In this document: piece after piece, positions 38,801 through 50,800 of the stretch
Layout of the letters: the number at the start of each line of letters is the position of its first letter
How positions within the stretch are numbered: the stretch's first letter is position 1
DNA from: Phylloscopus collybita
Taxonomy: Eukaryota; Chordata; Aves; Passeriformes; Phylloscopidae
DNA: 64,000 nucleotides
Direction of reading: 5' to 3'
Assembly (NCBI GenBank): GCA_027886175.1
Contig: JAJNNQ010000005.1
Location: 3,770,501-3,834,500 of the forward strand
Notes under the pieces: generated by a model
What the model saw: only the letters and a program-made list of their open reading frames with translations
Database searches by the model: none
Told to the model about the DNA's origin: nothing
Program-made: the position numbers and the translations under genes

Positions 38801-41800
38801 ACTTAAACCAGAGTCCAACCCAATGTAACTTAGTAGTGTCTTTCCTTAAGTTATTTTGTTACCATGTTTGCTAATCTAAAATGATTGGTATGTGTTTATT
38901 AGCACCAAAAAAAAATTGTAATATGTTGTCTAAAAATCCCTGTATTTAGTTATATAGTTGGTAGTTTTATCTTTCCCTGCTCATGTAATTCACAAAATCT
39001 CTGTAACGTGACATCAGTTATAAAGTAGAAAATCTTGGTGTGTCAGGGCAGTTTGTGTTGTCTGAGGAGGTTGTAGAGGATGTGCCATGTGCTGTTCTTG
39101 AGCTTTCTGCTCTCTTGTTGTTCAGAGGAAGTGAAACTTCAACTGTGTTCTGAGTATTCTTTTCTTCAATTTCCAAGTAAGATCTCTGCTGACTTCTGTA
39201 TTTCATTCATCTACAAACCAGTTTCACTTTCATGACACTGCTTAGTTACAGATGATGGTAAATTTGCATTTATTTGCTATTTCCATGTTGTGTGGTATTT
39301 CCTGTTGTATATTCATCCTGTCAGAATTTACAGTGGGATTTACAGGGCTGATGCATTGTCTCACACCTAAAAACACCTCAGTGTATCTTTTAGACAGAAA
39401 AATGCCCAAGCCTCATTTCTTTCTGCCCTGACTAATTGCCAGGCATAGAGACAGTTTAACAACAACCCCTTAAATCCATGAGTGACAACCGACTTGGCCA
39501 CAAATAATTTTAGACTCCCTATCTTTGAATTTTCACTGTCATTATTTAGTTTAACAGAAGGTAGGTCATATAAAAAGAAATTACTCAGATCTCCGTTCCT
39601 GATGTGCAGATTTTGAGTCATTGCAAGACAACAGCCAAGTGAGGACGGATGTTTTGTACGAGAAAGCCTCGTGTTGACTCTCCAGCCTTTGGTTAAAGGA
39701 TCGTGCTGGATGCTGCTGTTCTTACCTCGTGTATTTGCCTCTCGGAAATCAAACCCAGACACTCACTTCTGTACCTCCTTTTCCACCAGGGCTGGGAAGT
39801 GAAGTTCTGCTGGAAGTGCTGGGAGCCGTGGGGGCCCCGCTTTGCCCCGAGCCTGTGCAGATGACAGAGTGCATTAGGCTGACAAACCCACACGTGTTGC
39901 GGGTCAGGCAGGCTGCCAAGAGCTCCGCGCTCGGCCAGCGGGGAGAGAAGCATTAGGAATCCCAATAATCCGCACATCAGTCTCTGTGTGCTGCCTGGTC
40001 AGTGGAGACCGAGCGAGTGAGCTGTGGAGAGATTGTGGGTATTAAGTGGGATGGGTAATGAAAGGCTGTGCTGGCGCTGATGTGAGAGTCTTTAAATGGA
40101 AAATGACTTTAAATGATGGTGCCAGGGCAGTTGCAGTGATTTGCCGCTGGCGCAGGATCACAGTGTAACCGGTAGTTTTCAGTGAGACTAACCACTTCTC
40201 CTGGGTGGAACACCAGAGTTGTTTGAAGAATTAAGAAGTGGGGGAGAAAAGGACTCTTCACTGAATTTGCTTGATTTCCCTCCTTGGGACTTGTACCAGA
40301 CCGAGGGCAGTTCAGGATTTTGGTTGGGCGTGTTCATGTACGTACAAATAAACACAGGTCACGCGGGTATATGCAAGGCTGCAAAGTAGGAGTGATCAGG
40401 ATGCAAACAGTGGTAGGACAATAAAATCCATGTTTAGGCTCAAGATTTTCTTATCTGAGAACTTTCTTGAAAAATGAGTTTGTCTGGACAAGTAGTTATC
40501 GTCGTTATCCGCAGATCAGAAGTTGGCTTGCGGAGAACTCGGAAATGTTTCTGTTGTTGTAATTAGTTATTCCTGGCTTTTTGTTGTGTAGGAGAGCACT
40601 CCTTGCCAGCTTTATTTACAAAGGGAGCTGTGTTGCCCTGTCCTACATCATGCTAGGCACATGCAGGTAACTCACACTGGTACTCCAAGTGGGAATCAAA
40701 GTTTACTAAGTAGCTTCTAAGGCTTTCTAGCTAGTGGGAGGAAGAGCTTTCAAACTGAGTATTGTAATATTGTTTCCTGGCAAATTTTGAAACCATCTGG
40801 GTCAGTTCCTCACGCCCAGGAGTAATAATTCTGAAAGCAAAAGTTTCTGTGCTCTGGGGCTGTGTTGTTCCCACGGTGCCTGCACAGCAGCTATCGACAG
40901 CAGCCTGACTTTCCCTGTGGCTTTCCCGGGCAGCGGCAGCGTGTGCAGGATTGCTGGAGCTGGACACCCCCAAATGTCACTGGTACATCTGTGTTCACTT
41001 ATCACATTGTGTTCAGAGAACACAATGGAGAAAAAGAGCTCCTCTGAGCACATGGTGGCCTTTTGAAAACGCATGTCTGCCTGCCCCATCCTTCCGAGAG
41101 GCTTTTATTTCTTGGCGTGTTTGGAGAAGCCAGCTGGGTTATTGAGCAGTGGGGTTTTCTCTAAACCACTGGCAGTGACCTTTTCACTGCTGATGGTGCT
41201 GGGACAGAGGTGTGAAGGGGTAGGTGGGGTAGCATTCTTGTACCAGTGGGAGCAGCTCTGGTGCTGCTTCCTGGGCAATGTCTGCTCCACCTTGGAGCAG
41301 CACTGATGTCTCTCAAAGTGCACGGCTGCTGCAGGCTGGGGCTTTGTCATGAAGCTGCATTCCTGGCTGTTCAAGGGCTCTTGAAATGCTGCTTTCATAT
41401 GAAAGGAAATCCTATCATTGATGTTCTTTTAATAAAAAGGAGGTTTGACTTGCTGGAAAAGCTCAGTTTTTGCTCATTTAGGTAAAGCCTGCAGTGTCTG
41501 ATGTAGTTGAATTAAAATTACTGCCTTGCTCAATAGGCTTTTTTTTTTCTTTTCTTTTCTTTTTTTATGGCGTCCCTAGAGATTTAGGGCCTATTAAGTC
41601 TATTCAGAATCTGTTGTAGAAATGGTTTGTCATTTTGCTTCTATCTGGACTTATTCTAGTTGGTAAATGATAGAGAAGTCCTAATTTTTAAGTGTACAGT
41701 ATTCCAGTGTCATGCAAGTGTAGCAGAATTTTGCTCTGATAAACTAGCCCACCTATTTTGAGGGCACTTTGCAAGAATTACTTAGTAGAAATTCTTCCAT

Positions 41801-44800
41801 TGTTTTTAAGAAAAGCCATTGTGCCTCTCTATCCACTGATTTGGTATTCAAATAATTTGCATTTCTCAAACAGTAAATATTATGTGTATCTAAGCACTAC
41901 TCTCCAAATTTGGGACTGATGATAAGGGATCAGCTTGAGAATTTAACTGACATACCTTTTTTTATTTTTGATAGGGAGCATATTTTCTCTGCATCTCTTC
42001 TTTTTGTACCTTGTTTTCCAAGTTTGGTCTCTCTCCTGCTGTGATTTTGAAGTGTGAGACTTGAGTATCCCAAAACCTGGAGGCAGATGCTCACAGATGG
42101 GACATGTCAAGCTGGATTATATGTGACAATTTCCATTATTGGTCAGGATTTCAGTGTCTGAAGCAGAAACACATATATTGGCTGCAGTGATAAGGTACTT
42201 TTATAACATCAAGCCTGGTTTTCCTAGTTTCTAGCTTTAGTGCTAAAAGCTATTATTTTCCTCATATTTTTGTTATTTGAATTTATAGTGCAGTAACCAT
42301 GAGCAGTTTCTTCGAGGAATCTACATTTTTTTTATTTAAAATTAAATTTTAAATAAAATTTAAAGTCTGATTAATTTTTTATCAGACTCATTTATCCCCT
42401 CATGCTGCCCAACTACACTTTGTTACCAGGAAGTTTTCAGCTAGTGTGCCTCTCTCAGGATTACACATAACTTAATAAACAGTTAAATAAGAAGTATTTT
42501 AAGTGATTGTTTCTGTTGTAAATCCATGTATTTTATTATACACATCTTGCTTGCTGCCAGCTTTATGAACTGTTTTCAAATTTTTGCTAGTGAGAGCAGC
42601 TTATTTTTGTCAAGCAAGTAAAATGGCCTTAGTTTTATCATCATTCTGGTGCTTGTAGGCAAGTAAATTTTGTGCTGAGACCAGTGATTTTCCATAACAA
42701 CTTTGTAAGCCCCTGTAAATCATGGAATATTTGGTATTTTGCAGTAAGGTATGGCCATAGATGGAAACACCAGAAGCAGCTGCATGATAAATTTTCCTCT
42801 TTGGGAGTAGGAAGTAGCGATTGGAATTTTCAGTGATGGATTAAGCTGAAGCTCCAGGTGGATTTGTGATGGGTCAATAGCACGAGCAGGACAGTTGCAG
42901 TAAGTTTCCAGAAATTAAGCTTGTGCAGCAGCACTTGCAACATAGAACTAAAATTATTGGTGACCAAGGAAATTGGCATACCTAAGCAGGATGATTTGGG
43001 AATCTCAAGGCCATCTTTTCAAGTTTGGACTCGGGATGATCTTTACGTTTCTAGTTGCATCTCATTTCAGTCGTTGTTTTTGTGAATACTCACACAATTT
43101 TTCTGTTGCTGTAGAACTTGTCCCATATAAATACAATAAATGAATAGGAAGCAATGCTCTTTCTGGAGTGCACAGCCTGGACCTAACTACTGCTGGTGAT
43201 GGAGGGCAAGAAGGGGAGTTGTAAAGTTGTTTTTGTTCAGCTGGAATTTAGGGTGATGTTGCAATTGGGAGTTGATGCCATTTTAATCTAATACATATTG
43301 CAAGTTTTGTTTTAAGCAGAAGGGATGTATTGTGCTGTATTTTCTTAATTTATGATTTTTTTTAAATAGACCATTTAAAAAATCTTAATAGAAACTCTTT
43401 TTTAGAAGTAAAATAATGGAGCAAGGAATCATCTGAAAAATCTGTGTTTCTGGCTATGTACTTTAGTCTTACAGAGTCACAGAATTCTGGAATGATTTGG
43501 GTGGGAAGATAACCTTAAAAGTCACCTTGTTCCACCCCCCTGCCATGGGCAGGGACACTCTTCACTAGGCCAGGTTGCTTAAAGCCTCATCCAACTTGGC
43601 CTTGTACACTCCAGTGATGGAATGTTTTCTATATAGTCATGAATCAGAAACAGTAATTTTATAGTATTTGTAAGCATAATGAAGTTGTGATCACTTGGAC
43701 AGTTCTGCTTCCCCATCGACTGAGACAAAAATGGTCTTAAAACATGGTAAATTTGGTGTTTTGCCAATTCTTTACTAATTTTACCCTTAGTTAATTAAGG
43801 GTGTTGAGCTCCTTATTTAAGGAAATGTTATTTTTTTAAATGAAAGCAGAAAAAGCGATTTCACACATTTCCCCACTCCAGTCCTTCAAAAATGTTCCTA
43901 TTGGATGTTAATTCTAGCAGATACACACAGAACAATCCCTGGTTAGAGTACAAGAGCCCTTCAGCATTGTCCTGCTGGGTGTGGTGTGTGAATATATTTA
44001 TTTATACACACCCAGAGCTCCTGCACTGCCCACTGACAGGGAGCTGTGGGGGCTGCAGCTCCAGGGATGGAGCTGGGACTGGCTGGGAGCATCCAAGCAA
44101 GTGTTTTCCAGGGATTTGGACCAGTCAGAGCCAGCAGTTGTGGGATGAGCCTTTGCTGGGCAGCCTCAGGGCTTTTGCTGGCACTCATTAGTAGAGATTA
44201 GATAGGAAATGATCTGCTTAGATGGGTGCTTCAGGTGAGCAGGCAGGTGAGGCTGCCAGCACCGACTGTGCTTCCAGGCAGGCTTTTCCTCTGAAAGGAG
44301 GAACAGCAGCCTTTCTTCCAGAAGTTCAGTGTGACTTTTGTTTTGCCTCCTGCAGACACAGTAAGTTAAATTTCACGGTATTAGCGCTTAAGTAAACGTC
44401 AGGCTCTGTTCCAATAACTGATCCTCAGCGTTGTTACTCATCATCACTGCTATTTTCAGTCCTCACTCTGGTAACAAAGAAGCCTGAAGAAGAACAACTT
44501 CTGTTTAGCTCTTGCTTTTGGCTCTCTCTTCTCCAGAGTGTACAGAAGCTGCCGTTTGCTGCTGTCTTGAAACTGCTTGGTATCTGGAAGCCTCCACAGA
44601 GGCACATCAGGATAAACCTGTGGTCCACAACACAGGCACCATACAGTGTTACAATCCTCTTCTTGAATGATTTTAGAATGTTATATGATATGCATGGACA
44701 AGGAGCAGAGCCCATGGGACTTGGTAGGACAGACCCAGGTTTGTGGTCACTCAGGTTCAGCCCTTTTTAAGTAGAACACCTGCTCTGTGATTTATCAATT

Positions 44801-47800
44801 TCCCTATGGGGGAAAAAAAACCCCAAAACAACAAACAAACGAACAAACCAACCCCACCAAAAACCAAAACAAAGCACGAGAGAGGCCAAATGTTTGCAAA
44901 AATGCAAACAGTGATGCTTCTCTGCTGAAGATTTTCCAACAAAATCCCAAATAGCCCCGTTTTCTGGCTCAGGGCTCCTTTCTTGCTGGCAGCCCACCAG
45001 GTCCTAAGTCCAGCTGTGCAAGAAGCACCATATAAGATGCTTCTTAATTTGATAGGAGGTGAGTGGTCCAGATTCACTTCCATGGTTGCATTCCGTTTGC
45101 AGTTTCTAGTTCTGTACTGTATTAGAATGGGTGTTTGGAGGAATTCTGTGACAACTCTATTTTGGGGTGGCAAACTTAGGGTCAAACTGCTTCCAAAAAC
45201 ATCTTATGGCCCTGACTTCAGATTTTTGTAATGGGATTATATGGAACAATGTATATTAAAAAAGAACTGGAAATGTATTGAAAAACCTGTTACACTGTGC
45301 TGTTGAGCAGTTGTAGTGGAATAGTTTATAGAGCAGTTCTGGGACTCTCTTAGAAATGCTTTTGCATGTTTTCACTAGAAAAAATCGGAAATGTGAGCTG
45401 CAGAATCCATGCAGTGACAGTTCTGGGAATAAATCTCTTTTATTTATACACTTTGATTTGTAAACATGTCCAAATATATTTAAAGAAGAAGTAATGCTGA
45501 GGCTCCTGTAATAAGCAAGGATGGAATATTCTTCTTACAGGCATCATTTAAAGTCTCAATTCTCCTTTGGTGGCACTTACCAGACATTTCCCAGCAACCA
45601 GGAATGCCTGTCCTGTTCTGTATACGCAGGTGGCAGCTTGCATTTCATTTATAGCATCCTCATTCTTACTTGCTTCAAAAGAAAAGTGGGAAAGTTAGAA
45701 GAAAATCATGTTTTCATCCAAAAAAAAAAAAGAACTGGCAGCTTTGTGTGAGCTCAGTAAATATTAGCTGCTGCAAATAATATTCAACTTTTTAAAGTTT
45801 ACAAACATAAGTATGGGATGGAGTGAGGGCGGGGGAGGCTTGTTCAATCTCTGAGAAGTGACCTGAAGTCTAAAAACTTCTGGTGGACAAACAAAAAGTT
45901 TAAAACACTCTTCTGAAATGTGAACAGCTCAAGGTTTGTTGTCGTGGCCGGGAATAGTTATCAGCAAAGCTGAGGCTTCTTTATCTCTGTTGTCTGTTCT
46001 TGACTCTTCCAAGGAGGTGGAAGACGGGGGCTGGATGGTCAAGGAGCATTGAACAGTTGAACAGTTTTTGGAGGTGGCAGTACACTTTTAAATGTACTTA
46101 GTTTATTTTGTGGCAAATAGTTGCTTTCTTTGTGTGAAGCTGTTTTCTTTCATGGTTTTTTTTCTGAAATATTCAGGCTTACACTCGGAGTCTTTCAAAC
46201 TTGTTGCTGTGCCCAACACCTGGGGCCCACAAGTGGGTGTTTCTTAGATGGACTTCTGTTTTTTTAAACATCTGTCTCCTAAATAAAACCACAGTGCTAG
46301 TGTTAAAGGAAATAATCTGTTCTTCCATCAAAATATTGCTCAGTCACGTATTTCTTGCAGTTTGTCCTTCTAGTCTTCTTCTACAGTTGTTATTGTTGCT
46401 TTGTTTCCTGGGTCACATGGAGAACTTGAGATAAATGTATACAGCTCCCATACCACTTTGCAATTCTACTCTAAGGACAATGTGTCCGTTCTTCCTTGTT
46501 CTTGTTGCTAAAAAGGACCATGTGGCCATCACAAATGAGCTGGAAAATATTCATGTAGGAATGGGGGCTCGCCCCATCTTGTTTATAGCTTAATTCCTCC
46601 AAAGCTTTGGTTTTTCTGGATGTAAAATTCTTTTGAGAAGATGATTTCGTTTCTAATCCTGCTTCATGCTCAGAAGGATGCTTGTTGTGTAAGTGTTTTG
46701 GCACTAACTGTTTTATAAACACTGTAAACACTTTTAGTCTTTTTCTCTTGTTTTCCTTTGAGCAAAGAGATATTCATATGTGGCTGGGGTTATTAAAATA
46801 ATCATGTACTTCACAGTGCACAGTGCACGAAGGGCATTTTCTCAAAGCACCGCGGAGCCGCGCAGAGGTCGGCTGGTATCGCCGCGTGCATCAAAGCCAG
46901 AACAGCATGAAATTATCCAAATCCTCCCTACTTCACGTTACATGAAGCTTTTGACTCTGAAATCCCACTCAATGCCACTTTCATTCTTCTGATAACATAG
47001 TTGTAGGGAAGTCAGAGCAGTTGTAATTAGATCCACGTTCCTGGGGATTGCCGGCGTCCCTCCAGGTCTGTGTTGCCGTAGGGGTAAAGCCCACTCGCTT
47101 CCCCATTCCCTGGTGTCTGCAGGAGACAGGTGCCTTCCCTTTTCTCGAGGCAGAGGGGCCAGAGAAATCCCAAACACACACAGAAATTAGAGTCACATGA
47201 AAAATGAGGTGCAGCTTATCCTCCTATATCCCTCTTGAAATCCAGGTCTGAGAAACTCCCGTGTTGGGTGTGTGGTGATTTGTGCTGCTGCACTCCTGAG
47301 CCTGCTGCAGGTGTTATGAGTGGAGCAGCAGAATTCCTCTATGTCCCTGCTCTGGGTTTGGTTCTGAGGCATGCTTGAAAGGGAAGCTTTGAGATACAGA
47401 AATGCAGGTAGTGAAACACTACTTGCCAGAACCTTAAAGTTACACTTTGCTTTTTAATTTTTAATTGTTTAAAAGAGCACAGTGAGCCCTTCAGGAAAGT
47501 CCTGCATTTATTCCACTTCCCGTGAGTGAAACATCCCAGTGTCACTTCACATGGCAATCTGAGGGTACAGTATTTGCATATAGTATGTGTATATATATCT
47601 ATATATTTGCATATAGTATATATTTTTGCAGGCACAGTGTTTCTGTGAAGTCTGTTACTAAAAGGTAGTAAAGATAATTTGTGTGCATCATTTACGGGAG
47701 TTGATGGTGAAGAGACCCCAGGTGCCACAGCCATTCTTGGAGCAGACAAATAAATATATTTCAGCTTTTTCATGCAGCAGCGTGTCCTTGCTGCAGAGGT

Positions 47801-50800
47801 CATGAGTTGTGCAAATGTCTGCTCCTGGGATGTAAACTACAGTTCAGTTAATGTAAAACAATTTATTTGTTTGTACATAACTTGGAAAGCACAGTTTAAT
47901 TTGATTTAATTGCTCTTAGTTTTAGAGGGAGAGAAGACAATCCTCTTCAAGTTGTAAAAAGAAAAATGGTGTGCATTTGTTTGTCACATCAGTATTGGAT
48001 CTTTACTCAGTCTTTAGTCAGGCTGTCACATAAATTAGGGGGAAATTGCCCAAGCAAAGCATAGCTTTACTATCATAAAGAAGTTCAGGTAGGAGAAAAC
48101 ACCCCTCTTTCAGATACTTGCATTGAAAATTCAAGAGCTAAGTCTAACACTAAGTATTGCATCTCTTCAGATATTTTTGGGGGAAGTTGAGGGTTTTTAG
48201 CTGTGAATTGTGAGTAGTGTTGATACTGCCAACTTCTAGTAGGTTACAACATAGTTGTTCCTTAAGCATGAGTGCTGATTAGAAAGCCTGAAGAGACTGA
48301 GCTAGGGTTTGATTTTGGTCAATTAGATTTATTCTCTGTGTACCTGAACACTTTATTGTTGCAGAAAGTAAACTGATGAATTTTGGGATAAAAAAATGGT
48401 TAATACTTGTTTCTGTAGCTGTTTATTCTTACAAATAAAGTTTACAAGTAGTTGCAACTTTCTGTTGAGATTGTTCTGCTTAAGTGATAACTACTTTAAT
48501 GTAGTAGTGGTGTATTTGGGTTGAAGCATTCGCTTTGGAGGTGGCCAAATAAATCATTTTTGGTGGGCAGGGAAACTTGGAGTAAGTTTTGGATGTTGCA
48601 GCTGCTTTACTCAATTGTGGTTACTATGGTTATAGTTTGCTGTGGTTAAAAATGTGCTGCTCAACTTGCTTTGCTTGGCTTTTTAGTAAAGGGCTTTTAA
48701 CCAGTGTGTCCTGGCTGTAGCAGCAGTGTGGGCCTTACTTGAAGGATTTTATTACTCCTATTATTATTACTATTACTGTGCCAGTTACTTAAATTACCTG
48801 GGTTTTACCCTTTTCCGAAGCTTGCTGCTGGCATGGGTGAAACAGTCAGATTAGGAACTGGAAAGCTCTTGGGTTATTTGCATTATTTTTTAAAAAAAAT
48901 CTCTTCTGGTAGCGCAGCAGATCTTGAAAGTTGCTCAGTGTTGACCAAAGTCTCAGCAGCTTTGTGCTCTCTCCCTCATGGCAGGAGGGATCCCATGGGC
49001 AGGGCTGGTTCTCCTTCCCACAGGTCCCTGGCTGCTTTCTGCTCTCTTCCCTTCCAGATTTGGTTTTGCCCTCACCAGCAAACCGTTGTGTTGGGTAAGA
49101 GGAAATACATAAATATGGATTCTGGAGAAGTTGTGCTAGTTAGGTCAGTGACTGGCCAAAAAAACTTAAATGCAGTGTGCTGTTACAGACACAGATAAGG
49201 AGCAGAAGAGCACAAGGCAGTGTTTCCACAGGAGTGCTTTAAGGCTGGTCTTTTTGCCATTCCAGCCTTCTCTAGGGGAATACAGTGGGACATATTTATG
49301 TGGGTTTGGTTTTTATTTTAGTTTGCATTTTAAAATTTGTATCTCTGTTCAAGCAGCATAGCACCCCTGCAACAGGAAGGGCAGCTGCCCAAGTTGGGCA
49401 CAAGGCTTGGAAATCACATCACAAGGAGCACATCACAGTTGTGCAAAGTGGGAAAAACTCTCAGATTCATGATTTGGGATTTCCTGTGAATGGCTCAGGT
49501 TTCTGACTTAGCTGGTTGTGTAAGCAGCAAATAACTGTAAGTCTGGGCAGAAGTAGCAGCTTCAAGCAGTGAGGTTAATCATGTATAATCATGCAGGGAG
49601 ATGGTATCTGCCCTCTCTTTGAAGATTTCTTGACATTTTATCTTTTCTTCAGTAGGCGGTGAGCAGGTTGCTTGACACAAGTTATTGTTGTCAGCTTTTA
49701 GTGTGGTTGCATCAATCTGAAAATCTTTTCCATGTAACCAGACTGCTTCTTTTTACGTGTTTATTCTCAGTCATACAGACAGAAATTGCTGTGTACTGGG
49801 TTTCAAGGATGCTAAATATCTTCAGTGTTCTGTGGAACAGGTGACTGCTTGATCTGATCTACAAAACGTTTCAGTGTCACGGTTATTTAAGGCTGAAGAC
49901 CAGGTCATTGTTCACTTAGATGTGTGTGCAGATTGTAACATCAGCTGGGTTACAGTTTCTATGTTGGGTGAAAAGTCCAAATTCCAGAGGTGTTGGGATG
50001 GGTCAGGGGCCTGATTACAACCTGTTGCAGAGCCTTTATAACAGTGGTAGAGAAATGAAATACTTGGGTGTATCTGGCTTTAGTAAGAACATCTTGGTAC
50101 CATTATACAGGAAACCAGTACCAAGAGGGGCTTAGCAGATGCTTGGATTCTCCCATGACAGGGAGTAGAAATTCTCTGAGTGTTCCCTTGTGTGTATCAT
50201 CTCTCAGAGCAAATGTTATGTGTGAGCAATTAATGTTTTATACTTTTTTTCAACACATCACACCACTGAGTAGGTGCTTGAAACCTCTCTAGATGTTTGT
50301 AGCAAAAGCTGGGTGCAGGTACAGAGCTCTGCAGCACAAACCCCTGGGGTTCTGTGTGCCAGCTTGTAGACCTGATGGTACTTGGGTGCAGCTTTCACTA
50401 GCAATCTGTTGAAGTCTGATCTATGTGCAAAATTTGAATTGTATTTATGAACAATTTAACAGCTCTGGACAAGCCTGAACAACTGTTGCAAAATTAGTAT
50501 TTGGTTTATTATGGACAACTAAGGGAGCTGATTGCCTGTTTTTGTTCCTCTTCCCACGAGCTGTGTGGTCACAGGGAGCATAGACCTTTCTGGAGTGTTG
50601 AAGGGATCGAATCAATCATGATTAGCCAAAGTATTTAGACTATAAATTGCTTTGTGATATGCCAGGGGGGGAAGTTTTGAAGTTGTCAAGAGAGTTGGAT
50701 GAGGAATGCAGGAGAGACAAAGGTAGCAATTGCAGCGGGATATATGAGATCAATAACCAAGGTATTGGTTACATGCAGAGCTCCTCTCTGTGTAAGCCAT

